NCBI RefSeq assembly: GCF_034067285.1
Contig: NZ_CP139286.1
Location: 1,488,001-1,552,000 of the forward strand
DNA from: Acinetobacter pittii
GTDB lineage: Bacteria > Pseudomonadota > Gammaproteobacteria > Pseudomonadales > Moraxellaceae
Direction: 5' to 3'
Length of the DNA stretch: 64,000 nt
The number at the start of each line of letters is the position of its first letter. Position 1 is the first letter of the stretch. A program made the position numbers and the translations under genes. The notes below the pieces were generated by a model, which saw only the letters and a program-made list of their open reading frames with translations, was not told where the DNA came from and made no database searches. Positions 37,431 through 45,869 of the stretch are shown here, piece after piece.

Positions 37431-38102
37431 ATGAGTCTATATGCAACCCAAGATGAAAAGAAACAAGCTGCTGCGAAAGCTGCTTTAAAACACTTACCCA
37501 AAGGTGGCATTTTGGGGGTTGGGACTGGAAGTACCGTAAATTTTCTAATTGATTTATTACCTGAATTACAATTAGAAGCAGCTGTGGCAAGTTCTCAAGC
37601 AACTGCTGATCGTCTTAAAAAACTCGGTATTGAAGTTGTAGACATGAATCATGTGGGTAGCTTAGATGCCTATGTTGATGGTGCAGATGAGATCGACCGT
37701 CATATGCATATGATTAAAGGTGGTGGTGCTGCATTAACACGTGAAAAAATCGTGGCATCAATTGCAAAGAAATTTGTGTGTATTGTTGATGATTCAAAAT
37801 GGGTTGATCAACTTGGACGTGATTTTCCACTTCCTGTAGAAGTTATTCCAATGGCGCGTTCGGCTGTAGCTCGTAAATTAGTAAGTTTAGGTGGTGACCC
37901 AGTTTATCGTGAAGGTGTAGTTACAGATAACGGTAATGTGATTTTGGATGTTTTCAATCTTAATATTTTAAATGCGCTTGATTTAGAAAAAACCATTAAC
38001 AATATTCCGGGTGTTGTGACTAATGGTATTTTCGCTTTAAACCCAGCAACGATTGCAATTGTTGCAACAAATAATGGTATTGAAGAGCGTACCGCACAGT
38101 AA
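37431..38102 (+). CDS. rpiA: Ribose-5-phosphate isomerase A
   Basis: A 223-residue cytoplasmic enzyme interconverting ribose 5-phosphate and ribulose 5-phosphate. Motifs: [27 protein letters not shown] and [16 protein letters not shown] hold the phosphate-binding and catalytic residues. ATG 37431 matches the usual family start better than the TTG four codons upstream. Its TAA shares a base with the ATG of the next gene, so they are coupled. Confidence 0.96.
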   Translation: MSLYATQDEKKQAAAKAALKHLPKGGILGVGTGSTVNFLIDLLPELQLEAAVASSQATADRLKKLGIEVVDMNHVGSLDAYVDGADEIDRHMHMIKGGGAALTREKIVASIAKKFVCIVDDSKWVDQLGRDFPLPVEVIPMARSAVARKLVSLGGDPVYREGVVTDNGNVILDVFNLNILNALDLEKTINNIPGVVTNGIFALNPATIAIVATNNGIEERTAQ

Positions 38103-38782
38103 TGTCTGCAAAAATGCCAGAGATTAAAATCGTTCGACACGTAAGAGCAAGAAAATTGCGCTTACGTGTTGAGCCTGCTTCAATCCGTCTTACGGTTCCT
38201 TTATTTTGTAGTAAGAAGCAAATTCAGCATTTTTTAGCACAATCTGAACAATGGTTGACCGAAACATGGAATAAACAACAAAACGTCCAATCGGCATCGA
38301 TTGATATTCCTTCCGAAATTTATTTCTTTAATAAAGAACATCCCTTTCAAGTCATTGTTCAAAAACAGCACCGTATTTTTCAATTTGATTGGGAAACTAG
38401 TTGTTTATTTATTAAAGACACGCAGCCATATTTTGCATTACAAAGTGCAGTTATTGCTTATGCGAAGCAAGAATTACCTGAGCTTTTAAAAGAGTTAAGT
38501 GAGCAGACTCATTTAGCCTATAGGGAGTGCACAATTCGCCGTCCGAAAACTCGGTGGGGAAGTTGTAGTAGTCAGCATAATATTATGCTACACGCGGGGC
38601 TGGTGCTCATGTCATATGAAATTGCTCGGTATGTGGCTATTCATGAGTTGGCGCATACCAAACATTTTGACCATAGTCCGGCATTTTGGGCAGAAGTTGA
38701 AAAATATGATCCATATTTTCAAAAACACCGCAGACAACTTAAATCAAATCCATTGCCTGCATGGTGGTATGTTTCAGCTTAA
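38102..38782 (+). CDS. YgjP-like metallopeptidase-domain protein
   Basis: A 226-residue protein of the YgjP/DUF45 type related to zinc peptidases. The C-terminal part has KTRWGSCSSQHNIMLHAGL, the gluzincin motif HELAH in YVAIHELAHTKHFDHS, and a downstream Tyr/His segment (YDPYFQKHRRQLK). The start overlaps rpiA by one base. Substrate unknown. It ends four bases into the convergent lipoprotein gene, so the two transcripts overlap at their 3' ends. Confidence 0.85.
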   Translation: MSAKMPEIKIVRHVRARKLRLRVEPASIRLTVPLFCSKKQIQHFLAQSEQWLTETWNKQQNVQSASIDIPSEIYFFNKEHPFQVIVQKQHRIFQFDWETSCLFIKDTQPYFALQSAVIAYAKQELPELLKELSEQTHLAYRECTIRRPKTRWGSCSSQHNIMLHAGLVLMSYEIARYVAIHELAHTKHFDHSPAFWAEVEKYDPYFQKHRRQLKSNPLPAWWYVSA

Positions 38783-40299
38783 CTAAAACTACATTCTAGT
38801 TGAGGTGTTTGTAAGTTATCGGGTGCTTTTCGGCTATCTAATCCTGCTTTGGCGCTGATAATTTTATTTGCTTTAATAGATAACTGTATAAAGTTGTATT
38901 GTTGCGTCGAGTTATTTGGTTCAGCTGAACTTGAATTGAGTAAATAACTTGAGCTCGCAGCATCTGTTTGCAATAAATTATCGGTACTATCAGCACTTAG
39001 AGCCACACGATAAATTTGTGAGCCTTTACTCATATCGATTTGACCATTCGCACGAAAATTAAGCTGACATCCAGTCGAGGTGTCTTCATAGTGACCAATT
39101 AAATAGTCTGTAGCTGGTAGGTTTGGATCTGATAGGTTAATGCTAGTTAAGCCTTGTTTGCATGGATAGGTTGATCCATTACAAGTCGCTGTGGTGGTAA
39201 ACCCTACAGCTCTACGGTAATCTCCAGCACCGTCAATGCGAATAAATGTTGTTGAATTTACAGTAGGAACAATACCTGTATATTGTTTCTTTTGTAGAAG
39301 TTCATAGCCCGTTTGATCTAAAGACTGTTGTGAATTAGCCTGAGCCAATTGCAAAGTAGATGCTTTTAGGTGGGTTCCAAAGTAATCGCGCGTTACCTTT
39401 TGATTGGCTGCAATATCTAATAGCGTATTTTTTACTGGATCAATATTATCTGGAGCAGGAGTGAAAATAGGGGTAAAGGATGTTTGATCCCCATGAAGTT
39501 TTTTCCCATCCAAAAAGCCATCTTTTAAATCGGTTGCTAAACTTTTAACGAGTTCTTGGTAGGTGCTTGCTCCACCATGAATTGCTGACCAATATTGTAA
39601 ATAGCCAAAGCTAAGGTAGCTATCCACATATGTGGTAGGTTGTTTGGTTGAATACTGCTGTAAATTTAAAATTGTTAATGGATTCGCTGGACTTAAACTA
39701 GGAATAGCGGGATCTTTAAATGCATTCATTAACGATTTGTAGACATCTTGAGAAGCTAAATCCACGTGTAATTGTTCAATACGGGTTGGATCAACTGTCT
39801 CTTGGGGGAGTTGGCCTGAGCGTATGACCGCTCGTTGGTAAACTGCTTCACTACTTGGGCTAATGAATTGGGTTCTGCTACTTGCCGTATTCGGCGTAAT
39901 AAATGCATGATAAATACCTGACAGATTTTGATACTGTGAAGTAAGTGGGTCAAACACTTGAGATGAGCTTTGAGTTGTAATTTCTACGCGATATAAACGA
40001 TTCAATTTTGCAGTAGGAATTTTGACATTAAAACTATTTAAACTTGCAATTGAAGTATCCACTAAAACAGCGTTGTTGGTGTTGTCATATACCTTAAGTT
40101 GGATATTACGCATCTCTACAGGGGTTTTTAAAGTCACATCAGTTATTGCTTCGGGTGTAGGGTCAACAGGCGTTGGAGTAGTTGGTGAGCTGCCTCCACT
40201 ACTGCCTCCACCTCCGCAACCAGTAAGGGCTACACTTAAAATTAATGTGCTCAAGCCAAGGTACGTGCGTAATTTTGTTTCTTTTGATTGTTGAAGCAT
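38779..40299 (-). CDS. Large putative lipoprotein of unknown function
   Basis: A 506-residue protein with a lipoprotein signal (LSTLILSVALTGC), followed at once by GGGGSSGG and a Pro/Thr linker (TTPTPVDPTPE) and then a long domain. The region about 55-125 looks like a beta-rich carbohydrate- or carboxypeptidase-regulatory-like domain (VEMRNIQLKVYDNTNNAVL). The C-terminal part has paired cysteines (ATCNGSTYPCKQG; CQLNFRANG; final LECSFS), consistent with a disulfide-bonded extracytoplasmic domain. GGAG lies before the ATG. No family recognised with confidence. Confidence 0.75.
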   Translation of the reverse strand: MLQQSKETKLRTYLGLSTLILSVALTGCGGGGSSGGSSPTTPTPVDPTPEAITDVTLKTPVEMRNIQLKVYDNTNNAVLVDTSIASLNSFNVKIPTAKLNRLYRVEITTQSSSQVFDPLTSQYQNLSGIYHAFITPNTASSRTQFISPSSEAVYQRAVIRSGQLPQETVDPTRIEQLHVDLASQDVYKSLMNAFKDPAIPSLSPANPLTILNLQQYSTKQPTTYVDSYLSFGYLQYWSAIHGGASTYQELVKSLATDLKDGFLDGKKLHGDQTSFTPIFTPAPDNIDPVKNTLLDIAANQKVTRDYFGTHLKASTLQLAQANSQQSLDQTGYELLQKKQYTGIVPTVNSTTFIRIDGAGDYRRAVGFTTTATCNGSTYPCKQGLTSINLSDPNLPATDYLIGHYEDTSTGCQLNFRANGQIDMSKGSQIYRVALSADSTDNLLQTDAASSSYLLNSSSAEPNNSTQQYNFIQLSIKANKIISAKAGLDSRKAPDNLQTPQLECSFS

Positions 40300-40488
40300 C
40301 CTAGCTCTCCAAAAATTAATCTGGTATTTATTTGCTGATATTTATGTGGGTATGACAGTCCAGTAAGTGCTATCTGATTGTCACTAAAATTAAAAAATTA
40401 AAATTACCAAGCATGAAATGGTTTTGTAAGCTTGGACATCCTGTCATACTACTGCCCAAGTATAGATTCAAAAATTGAGGTAATGCAC

Positions 40489-41538
40489 GTGATTTCTGTC
40501 GGAATTGTTGGTGGAACGGGTTATACAGGCGTTGAACTATTACGTATTTTATTACGACATCCTAAAGCGCAGGTTCGAGTTCTTACTTCACGTACAGAAG
40601 CGGGCAAACCAGTTGCAGATATGTTCCCTAATTTACGTGGACATACTGATCTTCAATTTTCAGATTTAAACATTGATGCATTAAAAGAATGTGATGTTGT
40701 ATTTTTTGCAACTCCACATGGCGTTGCGATGCAGCATGCCAAAGAGTTGATTGCGGCTGGAACTAAAGTTATTGATTTAGCGGCAGACTTTCGCTTACAA
40801 AATCTTGAACAGTTTGAAAAATGGTATGGCATGGAACATGCTTGCCCAGATGTATTAAAAGATTCTGTATATGGTCTAACTGAGTTAAACCGTGAAAAAA
40901 TTAAACAAGCTCAAGTTATTGGTAACCCGGGTTGCTATCCGACGACTGTTCAATTAGGTTTAGCGCCACTGTTAAAATCAGCACAAGCACTGATTGAAAC
41001 TAAAAATATGATTATTGATGCGAAATCTGGTGTTTCTGGTGCTGGCCGTAAAGCAAGCTTAGGCATGATTTATAGTGAAAATGCAGATAACTTTAAAGCA
41101 TATGGTGTTGCAGGCCATCGTCATCATCCGGAAATTGTAGAAGCACTAGAAAATATTGCGGGACAAAAAGGTGGGTTTGAAGGACTCTTGTTTGTTCCGC
41201 ATTTAGTACCGATGATTCGCGGTATGTTGAGTACAATTTATGTAGACTTAACGGAAGCGGGTAAGCAGACAGACTTACAAGCTTTATATGAAAACTTCTA
41301 TGCTAATGAAAAATTCGTAGATGTCATGCCTGCGAATAGTTCACCTGAAACACGTAGTGTACGCGGTGCAAATGAGCTTCGTATTGCTTTGTATAAACCA
41401 CAACCAAATAAACTGATTATTTTGGCTGCTCAAGATAACCTTGTAAAAGGCGCATCTGGTCAGGCTGTACAAAATATGAACCTTATGTTTGGCTTTAGTG
41501 AAGATGAAGGCTTACAAGGGATTGGTTTATTACCATAA
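40489..41538 (+). CDS. argC: N-acetyl-gamma-glutamyl-phosphate reductase
   Basis: Third step of arginine synthesis, reducing N-acetylglutamyl phosphate with NADPH. A GAGG stands 8 bases before GTG 40489 but only 2 bases before ATG 40483, and the GTG start gives the usual family N-terminus ([18 protein letters not shown]) at 349 residues. GGTGYTG is the nucleotide loop, GNPGCYPT carries the catalytic Cys149, and AGHRHHPEI the catalytic His. Transcribed rightwards, perhaps with the gene at 41614. Confidence 0.95.
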   Translation: MISVGIVGGTGYTGVELLRILLRHPKAQVRVLTSRTEAGKPVADMFPNLRGHTDLQFSDLNIDALKECDVVFFATPHGVAMQHAKELIAAGTKVIDLAADFRLQNLEQFEKWYGMEHACPDVLKDSVYGLTELNREKIKQAQVIGNPGCYPTTVQLGLAPLLKSAQALIETKNMIIDAKSGVSGAGRKASLGMIYSENADNFKAYGVAGHRHHPEIVEALENIAGQKGGFEGLLFVPHLVPMIRGMLSTIYVDLTEAGKQTDLQALYENFYANEKFVDVMPANSSPETRSVRGANELRIALYKPQPNKLIILAAQDNLVKGASGQAVQNMNLMFGFSEDEGLQGIGLLP

Positions 41539-41556
41539 AAAACTCTTTTTTGCTTC

Positions 41557-41588
41557 ACACACATTTAAATTTCGATTTAAATGTGTGT
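41557..41588 (+). repeat. Perfect 14-bp hairpin with TTCG loop
   Basis: ACACACATTTAAAT (41557-41570), loop TTCG, ATTTAAATGTGTGT (41575-41588), between argC and the next gene. There is no T tract after it on either strand, so it is more likely an RNA-stability or processing element than a terminator. Confidence 0.6.
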
Positions 41589-41613
41589 CTTGACTCTGAT
41601 CTTGAACACTGAG

Positions 41614-42372
41614 ATGACGATGCAAAACTCTGGACAGACGACTTCGGCAGAAAGTTCGTTGCAAAAGAAAAAATTTTTAAACACCAATAAGCCTTTATTT
41701 ATTGGTGCTGCCATTTTAATGAGTGGTTGTTTTGCGCTCGGCTATACAATTGGGCACCGTCAAGGTTTAACTGTTGTTGGTTACGATGCAGATGCGGAGC
41801 AATTGGTTGAAGTAGTGCAAAAGCAAAAAACAGCTTTAGATGCAGTTAACAAAAGCTTAAACGCGGCAGTACAAGAGCGTGATGTGGCTGTGACCAATGC
41901 AAATGATCTGTTTGAAGCGCTTAATCAAGCGAACGCCGATAAAACTCAGCAAGAAGGTATGAGTAATATCTACCGTGAGATTTTGAGACAGCGCGGTGGT
42001 TTAAGCTTAACGATTCAAAATCTGGCCATTAAGCCTTTACCTGAAAATGCTTATGAATATCAGCTAGATTTAGTACAAGTAAGTCCAAGTAAGCGCCGTG
42101 CTCTAGGATCGGTTGAAATAAGATTGATCAAAGATACTGAAGTTTTAGTGGTACCACTTGAAGCGAAGAACTTTAACTTTACTGACTTTGAACGTTTAAC
42201 AGGTCGTTGGACGATGCCTAAAGGTTTTACGCCTCAATTTATTGAAGTGCGTTTAACAGGCGGCTCTGAAACACCAGTTATTAAACGTTTTAGTTGGCAG
42301 CGTGGTAAACCTGTCGAAACATCTTCTGCCTTTGTAGCAGAAATTCCTCAAGCTGAAGCAAATTCACAATAG
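41614..42372 (+). CDS. DUF6776-type membrane-anchored protein
   Basis: About 252 residues. One N-terminal membrane helix (PLFIGAAILMSGCFALGYTIG) is followed by a coiled coil (AEQLVEVVQKQKTALDAVNK) and a C-terminal beta-rich domain (EYQLDLVQVSPSKRRALG onward). The layout resembles the conserved single-span proteins catalogued as DUF6776. ATG 41614 and ATG 41620 are both possible starts. It runs into clpS with a 9-base gap, so the cluster may be co-transcribed. Function unknown; likely inner membrane with periplasmic domain. Confidence 0.7.
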   Translation: MTMQNSGQTTSAESSLQKKKFLNTNKPLFIGAAILMSGCFALGYTIGHRQGLTVVGYDADAEQLVEVVQKQKTALDAVNKSLNAAVQERDVAVTNANDLFEALNQANADKTQQEGMSNIYREILRQRGGLSLTIQNLAIKPLPENAYEYQLDLVQVSPSKRRALGSVEIRLIKDTEVLVVPLEAKNFNFTDFERLTGRWTMPKGFTPQFIEVRLTGGSETPVIKRFSWQRGKPVETSSAFVAEIPQAEANSQ

Positions 42373-42381
42373 TAACATCCT

Positions 42382-42795
42382 ATGCGAACAAATAAGCGTC
42401 AAACAAACTTAAAAGATATCAAGGCTTCTTTTCAGCAGTCTGGCTATGTCGATTGGCACTTCCATCCACGCTTAAGTGATTCGCAAAACGAAGATCATGA
42501 CGGAGAGGTTGTTGTACAAACAGCCCCTCCAGAACTCAAGCGTCCCCCATTATATGCAGTTGTATTAATGAATGACGATTACACCCCAATGGACTTTGTA
42601 ATTGAAATTTTACAACAATACTTTGCAATGAATCTTGACCAAGCAACTCAAGTAATGCTAACAGTACACTATGAAGGTAAAGGTATTGCCGGAGTATATC
42701 CAAGAGACATCGCGGAAACTAAGGCAAACCTTGTTAATAATTACGCTCGATCGCAAGGTCATCCATTACTTTGCCAGATTGAGCCTAAAGCATAA
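42382..42795 (+). CDS. clpS: ATP-dependent Clp protease adaptor ClpS
   Basis: The N-end-rule adaptor, which delivers proteins with bulky N-terminal residues to ClpA. The 137 residues end with the conserved domain: [20 protein letters not shown] (NDDYTPM forms the N-degron pocket), [24 protein letters not shown]. The N-terminal 45 residues are a longer, less conserved extension. clpA follows 9 bases later. Confidence 0.95.
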   Translation: MRTNKRQTNLKDIKASFQQSGYVDWHFHPRLSDSQNEDHDGEVVVQTAPPELKRPPLYAVVLMNDDYTPMDFVIEILQQYFAMNLDQATQVMLTVHYEGKGIAGVYPRDIAETKANLVNNYARSQGHPLLCQIEPKA

Positions 42796-42804
42796 GGGGG
42801 TTAC

Positions 42805-45081
42805 ATGCTCAGTCGTCAATTAGAAGTATCATTACGTTTGGCTGTTAGCATGGCTCGTCAAAAGAGACATGAGTTTCTTACAGTCGAACACTTATTATTA
42901 GCATTACTCGACAACGATTCAGCCGTGAATGCACTCAAAGCATGTGGGGCTGATATAGTTTCTTTGCGTAAAGAATTAGAAGAATATGTAGAACAACATA
43001 CTCCTAAGCTTGGCGAAAATAGCGAGCAAGCTCCACATCCAACAGAAAGTTTCGACCGCATTTTGCAACGTGCTATTTTCCACGTGCAATCAAGTGGCGG
43101 CGATCGTACTGTTGAAGGTGCGGATGTTTTGGTCGCAATGTACTCAGAGCGTGATTCTTTTGCTGTGTATTTACTTAAACGTCATCAAATCAATCGCTTG
43201 ACATTAACTCAATACTTGTCTCATGGGACACGTAAAGACGAAGTGCAAGTTGAAGAAGAAGTTGAAGATATTGAAGGTGAAACCAGCGCAGGCAATGCAG
43301 GGCCATTAGAGCTTTATACGCTGAACTTAAATGTTGAAGCGCAAAAAGGCAAAACTGATCCACTGATTGGTCGTGAAAAAGAAATTGAGCGTACAGCACA
43401 AATTTTGTGCCGCCGTCGCAAAAATAACCCATTACTTGTAGGTGATCCGGGTGTTGGTAAAACCTCGATTGCTGAAGGTCTGGCATGGTTAATTGTGAAT
43501 GGTAAAGCACCAAAACCTTTAAGTCAGGCTGAAATCTATAGTCTGGACATTGGGGCATTGGTTGCTGGAACGAAATATCGTGGTGACTTTGAAAAACGTT
43601 TAAAACAACTGCTTAATGCATTGAAGAAAAATCCAAATGCGATTTTATTCATTGATGAGATTCATATGATCATTGGTGCAGGCTCAAGTATGGGCAGCAC
43701 AATGGATGCTTCAAATCTCATTAAGCCGGCTTTAGCTAATGGTACTTTACGTTGTATTGGTTCAACGACTTTCCAAGAATATCGTCAGGTTTTTGAAAAA
43801 GACCATGCGTTATCACGTCGTTTCCAAAAAATTGACGTTAATGAGCCAAGTATTTCGGAAACGATTGATATTTTGCGTGGATTGAAAACTAAGTTTGAAG
43901 ATTTCCACCATGTACAATATGACGATAAGGCATTGGTATCAGCTGTAGAACTTTCTGCTAAATTTATTAATGATCGTTTCTTGCCCGATAAAGCGATTGA
44001 TGTCATTGATGAAGCAGGTGCTCAGCGTCGTCTGAAAGCTGAAAGTGATGATAGCTTGATTACGGTAGAGAATATCGAGGATATCGTTTCTAAGATCGCT
44101 CGTATTCCGCCAAAAACTGTGTCTAAAGATGATAAGTCAGTGCTTGAAAATCTTGAGCGTGATTTGAAACGTGTAGTGTTTGGTCAAGATGAAGCAATCA
44201 CTGCATTAGGTTCAGCGATCAAGTTATCTCGTGCTGGCTTAAAATCGCCAGATAAACCAGTGGGTAGTTTTGTTTTTGCTGGCCCAACTGGGGTAGGTAA
44301 AACCGAGGTTACTAAGCAGCTGGCGAAATTGTTAGGTGTGGAGCTTGTACGTTTCGATATGTCTGAATATATGGAACGTCATGCAGTTTCCCGTTTAATT
44401 GGTGCACCTCCGGGGTATGTGGGTTATGACCAAGGTGGTTTGCTCACTGATGCGATTCATAAAAATCCGCATTGCGTCTTGTTGCTTGATGAAATTGAGA
44501 AAGCACATCCAGATGTGTTTAATCTCTTGCTACAAATCATGGACCATGGTGCGTTGACGGATAACAATGGACGTAAGTCAGATTTTAGAAATGTGATTAT
44601 TGTTTTGACTACGAATATTGGCGCGGAAAGTATTTCACGTGCGAGCATTGGTTTTACAGAACAAGATCATAGTTCTGATAACCAAGAAGCGATGAAACGT
44701 GCTTTCTCACCAGAGTTCCGTAACCGTCTAGATGGCGTTATTCAATTCAAAGCATTACCAACTACTGTGATTGAGTCTGTAGTCGACAAATTCTTAACTG
44801 AACTGCAAGCACAATTGGATGAAAAACAAGTTGTTCTTGATGTCGATCAAAGTGCACGAGATTGGTTAGCAACAAACGGTTATGATCGTTTGATGGGTGC
44901 TCGTCCAATGCAACGTCTCATTCAAGAACATTTGAAGAAACCACTCGCTGAAATGATTCTGTTTGGTGAACTTGCAGATCATGGTGGTAATGTGGCTGTA
45001 TCAGTGAAAAAAGAAGATGGCAAAGCTGTCGGCTTGAAACTTGAAGTGTTTGAAGATCATCATACGGCAGAACCAGCGTAA
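42805..45081 (+). CDS. clpA: ATP-dependent Clp protease ATP-binding subunit ClpA
   Basis: A 758-residue AAA+ unfoldase that partners ClpP. N-domain with Clp repeats (1-140), an acidic linker (EVQVEEEVEDIEGE), first AAA module with GDPGVGKT (about 213-220) and FIDEIH, second module with GPTGVGKT (about 493-500) and LLLDEIEKAHPDV. The IGF/IGL-type loop for ClpP docking lies in the second module (SRASIGFTEQ). GGGGG-type purines precede the ATG. In operon with clpS. Confidence 0.96.
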   Translation: MLSRQLEVSLRLAVSMARQKRHEFLTVEHLLLALLDNDSAVNALKACGADIVSLRKELEEYVEQHTPKLGENSEQAPHPTESFDRILQRAIFHVQSSGGDRTVEGADVLVAMYSERDSFAVYLLKRHQINRLTLTQYLSHGTRKDEVQVEEEVEDIEGETSAGNAGPLELYTLNLNVEAQKGKTDPLIGREKEIERTAQILCRRRKNNPLLVGDPGVGKTSIAEGLAWLIVNGKAPKPLSQAEIYSLDIGALVAGTKYRGDFEKRLKQLLNALKKNPNAILFIDEIHMIIGAGSSMGSTMDASNLIKPALANGTLRCIGSTTFQEYRQVFEKDHALSRRFQKIDVNEPSISETIDILRGLKTKFEDFHHVQYDDKALVSAVELSAKFINDRFLPDKAIDVIDEAGAQRRLKAESDDSLITVENIEDIVSKIARIPPKTVSKDDKSVLENLERDLKRVVFGQDEAITALGSAIKLSRAGLKSPDKPVGSFVFAGPTGVGKTEVTKQLAKLLGVELVRFDMSEYMERHAVSRLIGAPPGYVGYDQGGLLTDAIHKNPHCVLLLDEIEKAHPDVFNLLLQIMDHGALTDNNGRKSDFRNVIIVLTTNIGAESISRASIGFTEQDHSSDNQEAMKRAFSPEFRNRLDGVIQFKALPTTVIESVVDKFLTELQAQLDEKQVVLDVDQSARDWLATNGYDRLMGARPMQRLIQEHLKKPLAEMILFGELADHGGNVAVSVKKEDGKAVGLKLEVFEDHHTAEPA

Positions 45082-45084
45082 CTT

Positions 45085-45447
45085 ATGTTAATTGATAGTC
45101 TTGCTATAACCCGAATACTGAGTGTATTCGGGTTATTTATTATCACAGCAATTGCTGAAATTCTGGGTTGTTATTTTCCTTATCTGATTTTAAAAGAAGG
45201 TAAGTCAGCTTGGTTGTGGATACCTACAGCTTTAAGTCTAGCTATCTTCGTATGGCTGCTGACCCTACATCCAGCAGCTTCTGGGCGCATTTATGCTGCA
45301 TATGGCGGTATCTATATTTTTACTGCGCTCATGTGGTTACGCTTTGTTGATCAGGTCGGTTTAACCAGATGGGATCTATTAGGTGGTCTAATTGTGCTTT
45401 GTGGAGCGAGCTTAATTATTTTGCAGCCTCAAGGATTGATTCGCTAA
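45085..45447 (+). CDS. YnfA/UPF0060 family membrane protein
   Basis: A 120-residue protein with four membrane helices. It contains the strongly conserved [20 protein letters not shown] and [10 protein letters not shown] of the YnfA family, small drug/metabolite-type transporters. It begins 3 bases after clpA. Compared with E. coli YnfA it has about 12 extra N-terminal residues, and a perfect 13-bp hairpin lies in exactly that extra part of the gene. Confidence 0.88.
   Translation: MLIDSLAITRILSVFGLFIITAIAEILGCYFPYLILKEGKSAWLWIPTALSLAIFVWLLTLHPAASGRIYAAYGGIYIFTALMWLRFVDQVGLTRWDLLGGLIVLCGASLIILQPQGLIR
45106..45136 (+). terminator. Strong hairpin inside the start of ynfA, downstream of clpA
   Basis: Perfect 13-bp stem ATAACCCGAATAC (45106-45118) / GTATTCGGGTTAT (45124-45136), loop TGAGT, then TTATTAT. 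It falls 25 bases after the clpA stop and within the first 18 codons of ynfA. It may attenuate clpSA read-through into ynfA; the T tract is imperfect. Confidence 0.5.
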
Positions 45448-45503
45448 TAGGAATTGAATCAAATCTTAAGCGAAAAAATAAGAAGTTTTTTCAAAAAAAA
45501 GAC

Positions 45504-45532
45504 TTGTCAAACTCATCAACAATGCGTATTTT
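45504..45532 (+). promoter_or_regulatory. Promoter of the DAHP synthase leader
   Basis: TTGTCA (45504-45509), 17-base spacer, TATTTT (45527-45532). The transcript would start near 45539, about 30 bases before the first leader peptide and 330 bases before the structural gene. Confidence 0.65.
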
Positions 45533-45568
45533 AGATTTAAGGAACATTTTTTAATATTTGAGATAAAG

Positions 45569-45625
45569 ATGTTAAATCTATCTGTGAACACTAACGCTTA
45601 CTATTACTTTTGGCAATTTAGATAG
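45569..45625 (+). CDS. Aromatic leader peptide 1 (attenuator peptide)
   Basis: ATG 45569 to TAG 45623-45625 encodes 18 residues, MLNLSVNTNAYYYFWQFR. Codons 11-15 are Tyr-Tyr-Tyr-Phe-Trp and codon 17 is Phe, so six of 18 residues are aromatic, matching the end products of the pathway encoded downstream. A GAGA lies about 5 bases before the ATG. The Trp-Gln codons contain GGCAA, which pairs with TTGCC just after the stop, as expected for segment 1 of an attenuator. The reading is direct; the role is inferred from the classical trp and phe leaders. Confidence 0.85.
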   Translation: MLNLSVNTNAYYYFWQFR

Positions 45626-45703
45626 TTGCCTGAGCGTATTCGGGCATGAGAAAGTTGCCCATCACAGTTAATACCTGATCGGCAACCCCGATCAGGTTTT
45701 TTT
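45612..45703 (+). promoter_or_regulatory. Transcription attenuator of the DAHP synthase gene
   Basis: Mutually exclusive pairings: A:B GGCAA (45612-45616) with TTGCC (45626-45630); B:C TGCCTGA (45627-45633) with TCGGGCA (45640-45646), one G-T; C:D GGGCA (45642-45646) with TGCCC (45656-45660); D:T GTTGCC (45654-45659) with GGCAAC (45681-45686), which opens the terminator. With the ribosome stalled at Tyr/Phe/Trp codons, B:C and D:T can form and transcription continues. When the peptide is completed, C:D and the terminator form. Confidence 0.8.
45674..45703 (+). terminator. Attenuator terminator
   Basis: Perfect 9-bp stem CCTGATCGG (45674-45682) / CCGATCAGG (45688-45696), loop CAACC, then seven T. 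It lies between the first and second leader peptides, upstream of the DAHP synthase gene on the same strand. Confidence 0.92.
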
Positions 45704-45736
45704 ATGCTTTATCTTTTTTGAATCGAGGAACTTAAA

Positions 45737-45829
45737 ATGAAAAACATGACTTATTCGTACTTTAGCAACTTTTATTGGTTTTACTTTTGCTTACCTTTAC
45801 CAACGAATAGATCCAAAACGCTCAAATAA
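45737..45829 (+). CDS. Aromatic leader peptide 2
   Basis: ATG 45737 to TAA 45827-45829 encodes 30 residues. Residues 6-17 read YSYFSNFYWFYF, nine of twelve aromatic, all three aromatic amino acids present. A clear GAGG (45725-45728) lies 8 bases before the ATG. It begins after the attenuator terminator, so it is translated only on read-through transcripts. Its Tyr13-Trp14-Phe15 codons (45773-45782) are complementary to 45863-45872, which covers the start codon of the DAHP synthase. The sequence is seen directly; a role in translational control is inference. Confidence 0.8.
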   Translation: MKNMTYSYFSNFYWFYFCLPLPTNRSKTLK

Positions 45830-45835
45830 ATGATC

Positions 45836-45856
45836 GGACTGAGTAGATTGCAGTCC
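45836..45856 (+). promoter_or_regulatory. Hairpin before the DAHP synthase ribosome site
   Basis: GGACTG (45836-45841) / CAGTCC (45851-45856), 9-base loop, ending 1 base before AAGGA (45858-45862). No T tract, so not a terminator. It may present or hide the ribosome site depending on ribosome position on leader peptide 2. Confidence 0.5.
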
Positions 45857-45869
45857 CAAGGAAAAACCA

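Noticed and set aside
43190..43558. 122-codon minus-strand open frame inside clpA
   Set aside because: Antisense to a highly conserved ClpA coding region; low-complexity translation typical of a shadow frame.
45369..45554. 61-codon open frame overlapping the end of ynfA
   Set aside because: Alternative frame of a clear YnfA gene, and it runs through the promoter of the aromatic leader.
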